A DNA stretch of 64,000 bases from SZUA-36 sp963704855 (GCA_963704855.1 CAVPHY010000028.1:992001-1056000); one strand, 5' to 3'; positions 25,780 through 36,084 are shown, counted from the first letter of the stretch. A program made the numbers and translations. The notes: a model not told the origin generated them from the letters alone.

Positions 25780-26805
25780 TCAGTTTCGAGGTGCTGCGAC
25801 TGACTTTCGTATGATTAATTTGTGCGGCAAGATTACCGGTTGATTGTTTGGCTGGTTACCTGTCTCAATAGCCATGAGGAGGCGCATGGCAACACGCTCA
25901 CCTATTAGCCTCGCGGGTTGCGATACGGTCGTCAGTGCCGGCTCCATCACCCGCGCGTAACGAATATCATCGAAACCCATGATAGAAATATCTTCCGGAA
26001 TCGATAGGCCCTGACTCCTGATTTCGTGTATACAACCAATGGCCATTTCATCAGTAGCACAGAATATCGCTGTTGGCCGGTCAGGGTGATTCAGCAGTTG
26101 ACTGCAAGCCGTGCCCGCTCCCTCAATGCTTAGATTGCCTTCTACCACCCAGCCATCCTCGATGCCCAGTTGGGCCTTGTGCATGGCTGCGCGATAACCG
26201 TTTTCCCGGTCCCTGGTTAACAGGGATGTGCCCTGGCCGGAAATAAACGCGATTTTTCTGTGTCCCTTGGAAATGAGGAAATTGGTCGCCTCCTGAGCCC
26301 CGGCCATGTTGTCGATGTGGACGCTGGGGATTTCCGCCAATGATGCCGAAATGGCTTCACAACCGATCACAACAGGTTGAAAACGATTTTCAGGTGTGGC
26401 CAGCAACTTGTTTCCAAATGGAAAAATACTAGCCAGCAGAATGAAGCCATCCGCCTGGCGTGAAACCATCATCGCGCCCACTTCCTCGGCGGTTATGGTA
26501 TTGAAGTTGGTCTCGCTGATGATGATGGAATAATTATGTTCAGCCACCACCGAGCGGATACCCAGCATGACATCGGTAAAGAACGGGTCACCAATGGATG
26601 GGATCACCACCATGATGATATTGGTGCGTCCGCGTCTGAAACTCTGGGCGATGGTATTGGGTGAGTAACCGGTTTTGAGAATCGCCTCCTGAACCTTGGT
26701 CCTGGTCTGTTTCCTGACCTGTGTAGGGTTGTTGATGCAGCGCGAAACCGTGGCGATGGATACACCAGCGATTTCTGCGACTTCCTTAATTGATACCTGG
26801 GCCAT
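25780..26805 (-). CDS. LacI/GalR-family transcriptional regulator
   Basis: The protein begins with the LacI helix-turn-helix and hinge (VSIKEVAEIAGVSIATVSRCINN...TGYSPNTIAQSFRRG) and continues with a periplasmic-binding-protein-like effector domain (VVIPSIGDPFF, ISGQGTSLLTRDRENGYRAA, TAIFCATDEMAIGCI, SIMGFDDIRYARVMEPALTTV). I start at Met 26805, where the canonical N-terminus begins; an ATG at 26832 would add nine residues. It is divergent from the GH26-like gene, with two LacI-type palindromes between them (26861-26874, 27007-27020), so it probably represses that gene and itself until a sugar binds. The inducer is unknown. Confidence 0.9.
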   Translation of the reverse strand: MAQVSIKEVAEIAGVSIATVSRCINNPTQVRKQTRTKVQEAILKTGYSPNTIAQSFRRGRTNIIMVVIPSIGDPFFTDVMLGIRSVVAEHNYSIIISETNFNTITAEEVGAMMVSRQADGFILLASIFPFGNKLLATPENRFQPVVIGCEAISASLAEIPSVHIDNMAGAQEATNFLISKGHRKIAFISGQGTSLLTRDRENGYRAAMHKAQLGIEDGWVVEGNLSIEGAGTACSQLLNHPDRPTAIFCATDEMAIGCIHEIRSQGLSIPEDISIMGFDDIRYARVMEPALTTVSQPARLIGERVAMRLLMAIETGNQPNNQPVILPHKLIIRKSVAAPRN

Positions 26806-26860
26806 TAGCCTGGTTCCCTTCGACTGATTCATGTGGCTGCCGGATCATTATTACCGCATT

Positions 26861-26874
26861 TGAAAACGTTTACC
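26861..26874. promoter_or_regulatory. LacI-type operator-like site
   Basis: TGAAAACGTTTACC keeps the AAACGTTT centre of the other sites in the window, with degenerate outer arms. It lies 56 bp upstream of the regulator start. Confidence 0.5.
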
Positions 26875-27006
26875 ACGAAGCGCACCAGGGGTAAGCGCAA
26901 CCCGTCCGGGCGTTGGCAATGAGCAGTTCTGCCAGTTGGTAAAGCTACCACCGGTTACAACGATTTTCTTGCTCGTTGACTATCCGGTCAGATATGATAG
27001 CAAAAA

Positions 27007-27020
27007 TGTAAACGATTACA
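27007..27020. promoter_or_regulatory. LacI-type operator
   Basis: TGTAAACGATTACA is a near-perfect palindrome with the CG centre typical of LacI/GalR operators, 55 bp upstream of the GH26-like start. Confidence 0.65.
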
Positions 27021-27074
27021 TTAATCTAACAGCCTCAACGTTAAATGTATGAGAAAACATGACTGCACAAAAAC

Positions 27075-28223
27075 ATGAAGTTTAAGTCTCTGTTTACGAT
27101 CTTCTTTTTCACTCTGGTTTTTGCAAGCTATAGCGCTGTCTTATCAGCAGGGAAGGCGACAGTCGAAGCTGGTTATAAGAAAAAATTATTCATTATCGGT
27201 CAGGACCTTGCTGCAATACGCGGTTACTACGACAGTGCTTGCTGTATCAGACCGGATGCTAATACTGCCTATATCAATCTTTACAACGTGCTTTCGGAGC
27301 AGCATGTATACAGCGCATTGGGTATCGACGCCGATGGGAATCTGCTGGATATTGAGGCTGATTTTGGTACAGGTCCGGTCAACGTCAGAAAAACCGCCAC
27401 CGAGTTTCCCGGCGGTCTAGCCATTGGTCTTGAACTGGCCGAAAACCAGCATCCAGATGCCATGAGTCATCTGATTGCCGGGCAGTATGACGAGCATATT
27501 GAACATCTCGCACAATTTCTAAAATTGATTGATGAGCCGGTGTGGTTAAGGGTGGGATACGAGTTCGACGGCCTGTGGAACCAGGGTTACGGGGATCCCG
27601 AAAAGTACAAGGCCGCTTACCGTCATGTCGTTAACAAACTACGTGAGGTAAACGTCCGCAATGTCGAATATGTATGGCAGGCAAGCACATCACCGGTTGA
27701 TGACGTAATTGAAAAGCGTTTTGAAGATATTTCCCTCTGGTATCCAGGTGATGGTTACGTTGACTGGGTTGGTACTTCCTGGTTTCTCACGATCGATGAA
27801 AAACCCGTTGCCGCAACAGGCTACACGCCTGCGACTCAACGTGAACTGACCGACCAGGTAATTGAATTTGCTCGTGATAGAGCCAAGCCTGTCATGATCG
27901 CCGAGTCGTCACCCCAGGGCTATGATCTCGCGCAGAAATTTAATGCCAATATCTCACCTGTCTGGGATGGGCCGCAAAAAAGTGACATAAGAGAACTAAG
28001 CGATTTGGAAATGTGGGAAGCCTGGTATGCGCCCTTGTTTCAGTATATGACAGAAAACGATGATGTCATCCGTGCGCTCGCTTATATCAATGCGAATTGG
28101 GATGCACAAGCCCGTTGGGGTGAACCACACGCCGAGGGTTATTGGGGTGATAGCCGTTTACAGGCCAATCCTGAAATCGCCAGGCGATTCAATCTCGCAA
28201 TAACTGATTGGCGGGCTCGTTAG
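27075..28223 (+). CDS. Secreted GH26-like (clan GH-A) glycoside hydrolase
   Basis: A signal peptide (to about residue 25) is followed by a single TIM-barrel-type domain. The likely acid/base is Glu163 in PVWLRVGYEFDGLWN, matching the R-x-x-E-x-[NF]-G pattern of GH26 enzymes, and the likely nucleophile is Glu277 in KPVMIAESSPQG. GH26 contains beta-mannanases, lichenases and beta-1,3-xylanases; the sequence alone does not tell me which. The protein has no carbohydrate-binding module. It is transcribed away from a LacI regulator with an operator in between, so it is probably induced by its own breakdown products. A GPH symporter converges on it from the next operon. Confidence 0.72.
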   Translation: MKFKSLFTIFFFTLVFASYSAVLSAGKATVEAGYKKKLFIIGQDLAAIRGYYDSACCIRPDANTAYINLYNVLSEQHVYSALGIDADGNLLDIEADFGTGPVNVRKTATEFPGGLAIGLELAENQHPDAMSHLIAGQYDEHIEHLAQFLKLIDEPVWLRVGYEFDGLWNQGYGDPEKYKAAYRHVVNKLREVNVRNVEYVWQASTSPVDDVIEKRFEDISLWYPGDGYVDWVGTSWFLTIDEKPVAATGYTPATQRELTDQVIEFARDRAKPVMIAESSPQGYDLAQKFNANISPVWDGPQKSDIRELSDLEMWEAWYAPLFQYMTENDDVIRALAYINANWDAQARWGEPHAEGYWGDSRLQANPEIARRFNLAITDWRAR

Positions 28224-28344
28224 TCGAAGCCCGATACCTATCCCGGGTGATGATGACATCGTGTGGCGTCTACCGCCGCCTCATTACATAGTCTGATGTG
28301 GCTTGTTTAGTCCGGGGAACTTACTCATAACTCTTTCCAATACG

Positions 28345-29835
28345 CTATGAGCCGGACTGCTCTGCCTGTCGTCTCTGTTCCAATTCGATCCGGATGCTCT
28401 CAAGTTTGCTGTCTGTCAGGTGGTAAAAGAGCAATAATCCGCCGGTTAATACATACAAGGCCCCTGGAATCACCGAAAACATCAGGCGTAACGAAGCCAT
28501 TGCTTCATCGGTTTGCTGCACCGCTGCACCGTCATAGTTGGCAATGGTCAGCAACATGCCGGCGATGGCCACCGCAATACCGCCACCGATCTTCTGCGCA
28601 AAGGTCGTGGCAGAGAAAAACAACCCGGTCGCCCTTCGTTTGTTCTTCCATTCGGAAAAATCTACGGTATCTGCAATCATTGCCCACAACAGGGGAATGG
28701 TCGGCGCAATGGCCAGCTTGGACAGGATATTGGTAATGTGCAACTGGTAAAAGTCATCAGGACCGGGAAGAAACAAGGCCATGGTCAAGACACCGGACAA
28801 AACCGAGCAGACCAGGTAAACATTGCGTTTTTCGAATCGCCTGGTCAGAGGAGCAGCCATCAATACACCAAATATCAGGCACAGGGTGGTGGAGGTATAA
28901 AAGATGGTTACATCGTTTTCACGACCGACAATATACTTAAAATACTGGTTGACGACCGCACCCTGAATGTTGATCAGAATAAACGTCACGATGCCCAGTA
29001 TGAACAGAATCAACCAGTCCCGAACGCCAAACACGCATTTGAAATCTTCAATGATGTTATTGACCTGGTCTTTTGGTGGCTCAATACGCTCCTTGGTCGA
29101 GGAGAAACTGAAGAAGAGTAACAAGGTGCCCACTACCGCCAGGACGATGGCGATCAGCTGAAAAGCACTCTGCTCGGCCTGGGTAATCACCTGCTTCAAG
29201 GTTCCGCCGGAGTCCAGCAGGCGAGCCGCACCCCAGTTAAAGTCCCTGATATAGGCAAGCGCTTCAGCCGGCAGATTCATGGAAATTGCATACGCCAGCA
29301 CGTCATCGACTATCAGGTAGTTTTTCATCGTCATGGTCAAGCTGACCACAAACATACCGGTAAAACCAAGAAAAAAGCGGTACTGATTCAGCAGCGTCCG
29401 TTCCTGGGAATCACTGGTCATCACCCCTGACAAAGCTGAATAAGGCAGGTTCACCGCAGTATAAAAGGTGCTAAGCATCAGGTAGGCGCAGGCCGCGAAT
29501 ATGATCTTGCCGGTTTGATCAAAATCCGGTGTGGTGAATAGCACGACCAGGCTTGCCCCTAAGGGAATGGCAAACCACAGCATGTAGGGGCGAAACTTTC
29601 CGTATTTGGTTTTTGTCCGGTCTGAAATGATGCCAATCATCGGGTCGGAGACAGCATCCCAGACTCGCGCAACCAGCATGATGGTACCGGCTGCGGCAGC
29701 GGATATTCCGTACACATCCGTGTAATAAAAAAACAGGAACATGCCGGCTAAATCCCACGCGAAGTGACTGGCTGTGTCTCCTAGTCCGTATCCGAACTTT
29801 TCACGAAAGCTCAGTTTGAAATTTTGTGCATTCAT
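28345..29835 (-). CDS. GPH-family sugar:cation symporter
   Basis: This 496-residue inner-membrane protein has about 12 hydrophobic segments and the N-terminal signature of glycoside-pentoside-hexuronide:cation symporters (FREKFGYGLGDTASHF, then FFYYTDVYGI, VWDAVSDPMIG and DRTKTKYGKFRPYML). Such carriers bring oligosaccharides or glycosides in with Na+ or H+. It is the last gene of the minus-strand operon, 67 bp after the GH30 gene, and would import the products of the secreted enzymes for the phosphorylase-like protein encoded upstream. The sugar is not predictable from sequence. Confidence 0.88.
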   Translation of the reverse strand: MNAQNFKLSFREKFGYGLGDTASHFAWDLAGMFLFFYYTDVYGISAAAAGTIMLVARVWDAVSDPMIGIISDRTKTKYGKFRPYMLWFAIPLGASLVVLFTTPDFDQTGKIIFAACAYLMLSTFYTAVNLPYSALSGVMTSDSQERTLLNQYRFFLGFTGMFVVSLTMTMKNYLIVDDVLAYAISMNLPAEALAYIRDFNWGAARLLDSGGTLKQVITQAEQSAFQLIAIVLAVVGTLLLFFSFSSTKERIEPPKDQVNNIIEDFKCVFGVRDWLILFILGIVTFILINIQGAVVNQYFKYIVGRENDVTIFYTSTTLCLIFGVLMAAPLTRRFEKRNVYLVCSVLSGVLTMALFLPGPDDFYQLHITNILSKLAIAPTIPLLWAMIADTVDFSEWKNKRRATGLFFSATTFAQKIGGGIAVAIAGMLLTIANYDGAAVQQTDEAMASLRLMFSVIPGALYVLTGGLLLFYHLTDSKLESIRIELEQRRQAEQSGS

Positions 29836-29902
29836 ACTTAGACACTCTCACCAAATGGGGAATCGAGCCCGCTCAAGGGCACCATGGAGCTGATTTTTGT
29901 TT

Positions 29903-31318
29903 TTAATAAATGACCGTTTGAATGGCCCGTGCAGGAATGCTCCATTCTGCTTCCTGGTCACCCACATAAAAATTGAAACTGACCGGTTCGTCGGTTTTAT
30001 TCAATATGACGGTGGCGATGGAACCATCCGGATTGATAAAGGAGCTCGCCAGCAAAAAGCTCTGACTTACCGTCGTACTGACCCGCTTTGCACCGGGCTT
30101 AATGAATTTTGAAAAATGGCCCAGGTAATAATACGTCGGTGTATATATGAGCTCACCCGTCGTGGTATCTGCATGTATCGGAGCAAAACAGAAATTACCC
30201 ACGTGATTGGGGCCACCGGTTTCATCCAGCAAGATATTCCAATCCGTCCAGCCAACAACACCCACATTGAAGTCATTGATCATGTCATTTGCATAGCGCT
30301 CTGCATTGGGCCAGTACTGATATCGCTCCGGATCGAAGGACTCGATGGTGCCTTCGGTAAAGAGGATGGGTTTGTCCGGGTAGGATTCATGAACGTTTTG
30401 CAGGTTGTTGTGCCTGGCATCGCTGCCCGTCCACACTTCATACCAGTGATAACCGATTCCCCAGGCGTATTTGGATGCTTCCGGGTCGCCAAAGATGGTA
30501 TTGGCCCGGTTACCTATAAGGTCACGGTTGTGATCCCAGACAATGATTTTTTTATCGCCAAGACCTTCTTTTTCCATGGTCGGACCCAGGTAAAACTTCA
30601 GGAAATCACGCTCTTCCTCGGCGCTGTAGATCGACGATTCCCAGCGCTGGGTGGCCATGGGTTCGTTTTGAATGGTAATACCCCAAATAGGGATGCCTTC
30701 CTGCTCGTAGGCCTTGATGAACTTCGTGTAATAGTTTGCCCAAGGCTGGAAATACTCCGGTAACAACTTGCCACCCTGCAGCATGTTGTTGGTATCTTTC
30801 ATAAACGCCGGTGGGCTCCAGGGGCTGGCGTACATCAGCAGTTCACCACCAGCAGCCTGTATGGCGCGCTTGATCAGGGGGATACGAAACCGCCTGTCGT
30901 GCTCAATTGAGAACGTGTTGAGTTCTGTGTCGCCTTCTTGGATATAGGTATAACTGCCACTGCCAAAATCGGCGCTGTGTATGGTTGTGCGTGCCAGCGA
31001 ATAATCAAGGCCATCAACACCGTAGTAGGCCTTCAGGAACTCTTCCTGCACTTCGGGTGATAATTTCGCAAACACCTCGGAGCTGGCGTCGGTTATCGCC
31101 CCGCCAAAACCCAGCATGGTCTGGAAATGGATTTTTGGGTTTACAAAAATGGAGATTTCATTTTCTGTAGGTTGAGAGCCTTTCTTGAAACTGACCTCAC
31201 CACCTGGTGCAAGCCGAAGTTCGGTGTCTTTGGCGGTGGTGAAGATCGTTGCGGCTGCCGCACTGCCAATCACACATGTAAGACACAAAATGAAAACTAG
31301 CGGTTTAAATACTCTCAT
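29903..31318 (-). CDS. Secreted GH30 glycoside hydrolase
   Basis: After a signal peptide (to about residue 23, SAAAA), the protein shows the GH30 layout: MLGFGGAITDASSEVF at the barrel entrance, LMYASPWSPPAFMK, the acid/base Glu219 in GITIQNEPM and the nucleophile Glu322 in ILFTEGTIES, closing with the GH30 beta domain (ATVILNKTDEPVSFNFYVG). At 471 residues it fits the glucosylceramidase-like GH30 subgroup, whose members include beta-glucosidases, beta-1,6-glucanases and beta-xylosidases. It follows the phosphorylase-like gene by 6 bp, so the two are surely co-transcribed. Given that partner, a beta-glucan substrate is my preferred reading. Confidence 0.88.
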   Translation of the reverse strand: MRVFKPLVFILCLTCVIGSAAAATIFTTAKDTELRLAPGGEVSFKKGSQPTENEISIFVNPKIHFQTMLGFGGAITDASSEVFAKLSPEVQEEFLKAYYGVDGLDYSLARTTIHSADFGSGSYTYIQEGDTELNTFSIEHDRRFRIPLIKRAIQAAGGELLMYASPWSPPAFMKDTNNMLQGGKLLPEYFQPWANYYTKFIKAYEQEGIPIWGITIQNEPMATQRWESSIYSAEEERDFLKFYLGPTMEKEGLGDKKIIVWDHNRDLIGNRANTIFGDPEASKYAWGIGYHWYEVWTGSDARHNNLQNVHESYPDKPILFTEGTIESFDPERYQYWPNAERYANDMINDFNVGVVGWTDWNILLDETGGPNHVGNFCFAPIHADTTTGELIYTPTYYYLGHFSKFIKPGAKRVSTTVSQSFLLASSFINPDGSIATVILNKTDEPVSFNFYVGDQEAEWSIPARAIQTVIY

Positions 31319-31324
31319 GGTCTT

Positions 31325-34300
31325 TTACTCATGCCTCAGTTTGTCCGTGGGCAGGTTGACGACCACTTTTTTGATGTGCTTTTCACGTTTAAACAGTGAT
31401 TGGCTCAATGTCGCGCCCAATCGGGTTCCCGGAATGAGTGCCGGGGTATCGCTGTCAGAATACACCTGTATGCCGCTTTCCTGGGCCAGACGGTAGATGA
31501 CAGGTGTTCCGCATAGCGTGAAAGCCAGTGAGCCGGCTTCCAGGCTTTCGGACTGTAAGTCTGCGCCAACGGAATAGTTCCAGGTTGTTGGCTCTGACAG
31601 AAACTCGCTACGCTTGAGAAGCACCGGTGAAAACGAAATCTCACCCCGGTGGATCCCCACGCCCAGTTCATAAAACCGCGTGATCACATCCTCTTTGACC
31701 TGGCCGGTCATACCCGGTTGCTGTACACCGGAAAAACCGGTGGTATGGGAGTAGGGGTCTACAGGAAATGCACCATACCCGGCAGGGGACGTGTGCAAGC
31801 CCAGCCCTTCCTTGATGTCGTCGAATCGCTCCAGTAATGGTGCTAAAAATACCCCGGCAGCATCGCGCTTCCCGGCTGATTTAATGACCTCTGCGGTCGC
31901 CAGCAACAGCTTTGAAACCATGTGCCAGTAGGTGCAGCCGAGACCTTCATACTTGTACATGGCGCCCGAGCGACCGGTAAACTGACGGTGATTGAAAACG
32001 GACTCATAAACACCAGACAAGAAGGAGCAAATCTCAGTGGAAACGCCGGGTTCCTGCTCAAGGGCGTCACGCAGTTCTCTTGCGTTTCTGAAGTTGCCAT
32101 TGAAGTGAACGTCGCCATTGCAGTCCTGTTCGATAAAACGGGTTCGACCGGCAGCCAGTTCATTCTGAATCCATGGGTTCTCACGTACCAATGACGGATC
32201 AATGACATTTTTATCACGAAAAAGCGGCAGGTTTCTATCCGGATACAGAAGATAGCTATTGATATCAGAACGGTAAATCCTGCTCGACCTCAGGGCGGTC
32301 AATAAATCCAGGCTCTGCTTGTCATCAAGGTAACCTGAACTCAGCACGGCAACCTGACCTTCCAGCATTTCGTACAGGTTCTCGACCTCGATCCCATCAG
32401 GGTTGATCTTAATGAGGTTGTAGGAATGGAACAGGCCATCATTCCTTTGATTTATCTCGATACTATGATCAAGGTACGATTTTGCCAGGTCGATAAATTC
32501 CAACAGTTCTGTGTTACTCAGTGTGGACTTGCCACCTGAGAATCCAACGTAAACACTTTCACGATAAGTTTCGGCAGATAAACCCAGCCCGGCCATGAAT
32601 GCCCTTCGGTCTTCGGGGTTGATGGTAGCATTCTGCATGTAGCTAAACTGTTCAAAAACCTTGTGGATGCTTTCAAAAAATATGAGTACTTCGTCAGAGA
32701 CTGAGTACGCCTGGGTCGAATCTGCTTTCAACAAATTTTCCAGCATGACAAGGAAGCGACGCAGGTAACAAAGCGTGACCATCGATAAGCCATAACCGAC
32801 CAGCGCATTATTGGCGTCATTCCACTCAGGCCGCCGGGTGTTCATCCAGATACCGCCACCCGGTACAAGGTTGCCAAGCTTGACGAGGCTCGTTACGAGA
32901 AATTTTTCAAGCAGGTTGGCCCTGCACACCGATCCGTTTTCCAGGGTCAGTAATTTGCCATCACTACCGGTCTGTGCGCAACGCTCAGCAATAAGTGAGG
33001 CCCTGGTTTCGTCATAGTTAACACTGTTGGCAGGGTTGTTCAGAAGCGATTGGTAGCCCTCAATCCGGTAGGGTATATCGGCGTAAACGAAAAGCTCGGT
33101 TACGAGGTATCCGGCAATTTTTCCAGGATGATACTGGTCTGAAAGCTCAATGAGTTTAAGCAGGTAATTGATCTGGTGATCACCCCAATAGCCGATATTC
33201 GACCACGGGTCATCAGGGTGTAACTCCTCCCACTCAAAGCCGTCCTTTGTTATTCTGTAGGGGTTATAGCCATCGGCGGTCGAAGCGTTCACAAACTTGC
33301 TGATGAAGCTCTCTATAAACTCCGGATAGGCACCAGCCAAGGCCTCCCAGTTCTGGAAAATATCACGCCAGTTGCCCTGGAAGTGAAGTTTGTCAGAACC
33401 ATCGGTGTTCCTGATATCAATGGAAAACGCATTCCATGGCCGGCTTGGGTCGCCATGGCGGCGACTGAAGATCAGTGGCAGGTACTCAAGAACAAGCCGC
33501 TGCATATCAGCGTCTCCACTGTTTTCAGCCATGCTTAGCATCGAATCCAGGGTTTGGGTATTGTCCAGTGATTCAAATAAACCGCTGTACTTTTCCTTTA
33601 ATGGCCTGTTCCAGACTCCAACAAAATGGAGGAAGTCGTCCAGCGGAAAACCATACTCATCATAAAAGGTACCGCCTCGCATGATGTTGAAAAGCGTATT
33701 GGAAAAATGCCGGCTATTGGTCAAGGCGTCAGAAGAGCATTGACTACCATCCGCGCTGCCCACCAGTTGCAGTAATCGTAACGAACCTGCTTCAATATCC
33801 TGTTTGATATCGTGTGGTGAAATGCCTTCATCGATGGAGTTAAGCAGATTGGTAACTTGTGCAGGTCCCTGGTCGACATCAGCCTGGATGCTCCAACTGT
33901 TAAGCCCGTTTACCGGCAACATAAAATCGGACTGGAGAAAAAACGCCCCCCGCTTACCTTTTTTGATGCTTTCAGTACTGATCTGCGAACCGCCACAGAA
34001 GCTTTCCACCTGGTTTTCCGAGAGCAGTAACTTTGGCTTTTCAAGCCCGGAACCCCAGACCAGCGTTGCTTTTAATGCTTCACTTGGCTCCGCCAGGTCG
34101 GTAAGAATTGAACTCATCGAATACAAGGCTGCTGTCTGCCCAGGTAAAGCCTCAGCCTGTTTGTAGGCATCCACCAGTGTGCTCATTTCAGACTGTAACC
34201 TGCGTGTTACGCCGAAGGGGAGCAGGTTACGTAAACCATCGAGAACCGAAATCTCAAGGTCGGTGCTGCCGGTATTTTGAAGGCTTGAATGTTTTATGAA

Positions 34301-34765
34301 ACCAAACTGGTTGCCGGTTGACCATGAATAGGAAAAAACCAGGCCCAGGTCATGATTGACCTCTTCAAAGACCAGTTTGTTGCCGATCTGATTCTTATAA
34401 AGATTACGTTCGATCTGATAGACACTGACATCATGGCAGAACGGCTTCCACAGGTACCTCCGGTCATTTCTGTTGACCAGGAAGATCGTCAGCGGGCCCG
34501 TGGTCGTGTGCGCATCGTGAATCTTGTCATCGGTATAATATGGAAAAAGCGAGCTTTCCGGGTTTCCCCTTCCGCAGCTTAGTCCGCCGGTACTTGATAC
34601 ATACAACCAGTGATCGTAACCACTGACGATGGACATGAAAAAAGGCGGCATCGTGTGATAATTCGATATCTTGTAGAAGACCTCTCCGTCACGGGCGATC
34701 AACTCACCATTACCACCTTCAGTAGCCCGCTTTACCGGCGTACTGCCCCAATATATATCGGTCAT
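31325..34765 (-). CDS. Clan GH-Q (GH94/149/161-like) glycoside phosphorylase-like protein
   Basis: This 1,146-residue cytoplasmic protein (no signal peptide) has an N-terminal beta-sandwich-like half (MPPFFMSIVSGYDHWLYV...) and an (alpha/alpha)6-like half. Diagnostic stretches are HFQGNWRDIFQNWEALA (about 455) and WMNTRRPEWNDANNALVGYG (about 655), where the Asp of EWND matches the general acid of GH94-type phosphorylases, plus GLHTSPAGYG (about 990). The length suits beta-1,3-glucan phosphorylases of GH149/GH161 better than cellobiose phosphorylase, which is about 800 residues. It would split imported glucans with phosphate to glucose 1-phosphate. It lies 2 bp after the clan GH-A gene and 6 bp before GH30. 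Substrate is inferred. Confidence 0.65.
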   Translation of the reverse strand: MTDIYWGSTPVKRATEGGNGELIARDGEVFYKISNYHTMPPFFMSIVSGYDHWLYVSSTGGLSCGRGNPESSLFPYYTDDKIHDAHTTTGPLTIFLVNRNDRRYLWKPFCHDVSVYQIERNLYKNQIGNKLVFEEVNHDLGLVFSYSWSTGNQFGFIKHSSLQNTGSTDLEISVLDGLRNLLPFGVTRRLQSEMSTLVDAYKQAEALPGQTAALYSMSSILTDLAEPSEALKATLVWGSGLEKPKLLLSENQVESFCGGSQISTESIKKGKRGAFFLQSDFMLPVNGLNSWSIQADVDQGPAQVTNLLNSIDEGISPHDIKQDIEAGSLRLLQLVGSADGSQCSSDALTNSRHFSNTLFNIMRGGTFYDEYGFPLDDFLHFVGVWNRPLKEKYSGLFESLDNTQTLDSMLSMAENSGDADMQRLVLEYLPLIFSRRHGDPSRPWNAFSIDIRNTDGSDKLHFQGNWRDIFQNWEALAGAYPEFIESFISKFVNASTADGYNPYRITKDGFEWEELHPDDPWSNIGYWGDHQINYLLKLIELSDQYHPGKIAGYLVTELFVYADIPYRIEGYQSLLNNPANSVNYDETRASLIAERCAQTGSDGKLLTLENGSVCRANLLEKFLVTSLVKLGNLVPGGGIWMNTRRPEWNDANNALVGYGLSMVTLCYLRRFLVMLENLLKADSTQAYSVSDEVLIFFESIHKVFEQFSYMQNATINPEDRRAFMAGLGLSAETYRESVYVGFSGGKSTLSNTELLEFIDLAKSYLDHSIEINQRNDGLFHSYNLIKINPDGIEVENLYEMLEGQVAVLSSGYLDDKQSLDLLTALRSSRIYRSDINSYLLYPDRNLPLFRDKNVIDPSLVRENPWIQNELAAGRTRFIEQDCNGDVHFNGNFRNARELRDALEQEPGVSTEICSFLSGVYESVFNHRQFTGRSGAMYKYEGLGCTYWHMVSKLLLATAEVIKSAGKRDAAGVFLAPLLERFDDIKEGLGLHTSPAGYGAFPVDPYSHTTGFSGVQQPGMTGQVKEDVITRFYELGVGIHRGEISFSPVLLKRSEFLSEPTTWNYSVGADLQSESLEAGSLAFTLCGTPVIYRLAQESGIQVYSDSDTPALIPGTRLGATLSQSLFKREKHIKKVVVNLPTDKLRHE

Positions 34766-34767
34766 TG

Positions 34768-36084
34768 TTACTCCACCAGGAAAGGGATATTTGCGTGAGC
34801 GGCATTTCTGTTGCCGTCACGGATGTAAACGAACAGACGATAAGCACCCGGGTTTGCGGGTGCCTTGATAACGACTCGATCTGTGTCGGAACGATTCAAC
34901 AAGCCGGTCAATGCCTCGGGTGTCTCTTCGCGGTCACCGCCTTCTTGTGTGGCCTTGCTCTCATGCAGAATCTCCCAATGATATTGCAACTCATCACCAT
35001 CGGGGTCCGAGGCTTCTACCCTGGCCTTGTAAGTACCATTTGTATCCAGCCTGACATCCTCTGTTGATGTCTTCGAATCGAGTTGCATGGACTTGATCTG
35101 TGGTGAACGGTTATCAGGCCAGCTACCTTTCCACAGGTGATGCATGACATCAATGGTCTCCGTTTCTGATCCATCCGAAAGGAACATGCCGTACCAGGTG
35201 GGGGTGCGCTCCTGCTTCTGACCCCACAGGAATACGTATGAAGCGATGACCTGATCGGGGCTCGAAGCGATGGCTATCTTATAGCTCTTCAGATAATTCG
35301 CCGCTTTTTCACTACTGTTCTGCTCGATGGGGGCACCCCAGGACGTTTTACCAACTTCCCAGTGCCCGCGTGATCCCCACTCGGTGACGGCATACGGACC
35401 CTTGTATCCAGTTTCCCTGACATAACGTGGCAGGTTGATGACATCGGCGTACATCTGAATGCTGACGAAATCCAGGTCCGATGCCCGTGTTTCGATCAGT
35501 TCAGCCAGTTGCCCATTGAAGCCCGCCAATGCGGTTGTGGTCGGATGGTTCGAGTCTACCTCATGAATCATTTTGGATATGTCGTTGACCGCATCAAAGA
35601 CCTTGGGGTTTTTGAAAGACAGATTCAGCTCGTTACCAATAATCCAGGCGAGAAGGGCGGGGTGGTCTTTGTACTTCATGACCTCGTTACGTGCATATTC
35701 CAATTGCGCGGCCACTGCTTGGTCATCCTCATAATCAAAGCCGAGCCGTTCACGTCCGATCTCGATACACATGGCCACTGTAACGCCATGTTTTTGAGCA
35801 TTATCAAGCACTTCAAGTGCGGTGATTTGCGGGTTTTCCGTGCTCCAGGTTCGAATTGAGTTTCCGCCATGCGAGGCAAACACGCCGATATCAGCGAATT
35901 CGAGACCGGCGCCGCGGACATCATAAGGCTCACCTCCCCGTAATAACTGGAAGCGCCCGTCTTCCTGCGTAATCTTTACCGGAACTGCATCGGCCTGGCT
36001 AGTGGCGCCAATGGATAAACCAAGCATGAAGCCAAAGGTGATGACGGCAGGTTTGATGTGTTTTATGCCGCAGATCTTGATCAT
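34768..36084 (-). CDS. Secreted clan GH-A glycoside hydrolase with Ig-like C-terminal domain
   Basis: A signal peptide (to about residue 33) is followed by a TIM barrel with acid/base Glu152 in LLAWIIGNELN and nucleophile Glu235 in YAVTEWGSRG, an arrangement shared by GH2-type barrels and by endo-beta-1,3-glucanases of the GH158 kind. The first barrel strand reads VRGAGLEFADIGVFASHGGNSIRTW. Residues about 335-438 form a beta domain of the Ig/PKD type (YKARVEASDPDGDELQYHWEI, YRLFVYIRDGNRN). The gene overlaps the sugar porter by 4 bp and precedes the phosphorylase-like gene by 2 bp, so it is co-translated with both. I favour a secreted endo-beta-glucanase, but the family is not certain. Confidence 0.68.
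   Translation of the reverse strand: MIKICGIKHIKPAVITFGFMLGLSIGATSQADAVPVKITQEDGRFQLLRGGEPYDVRGAGLEFADIGVFASHGGNSIRTWSTENPQITALEVLDNAQKHGVTVAMCIEIGRERLGFDYEDDQAVAAQLEYARNEVMKYKDHPALLAWIIGNELNLSFKNPKVFDAVNDISKMIHEVDSNHPTTTALAGFNGQLAELIETRASDLDFVSIQMYADVINLPRYVRETGYKGPYAVTEWGSRGHWEVGKTSWGAPIEQNSSEKAANYLKSYKIAIASSPDQVIASYVFLWGQKQERTPTWYGMFLSDGSETETIDVMHHLWKGSWPDNRSPQIKSMQLDSKTSTEDVRLDTNGTYKARVEASDPDGDELQYHWEILHESKATQEGGDREETPEALTGLLNRSDTDRVVIKAPANPGAYRLFVYIRDGNRNAAHANIPFLVE

Noticed and set aside
26806..26832. Longer start of the LacI gene at 26832
   Set aside because: The extra nine residues are not part of the usual LacI head. The canonical start lies at 26805, although the upstream ATG cannot be excluded.
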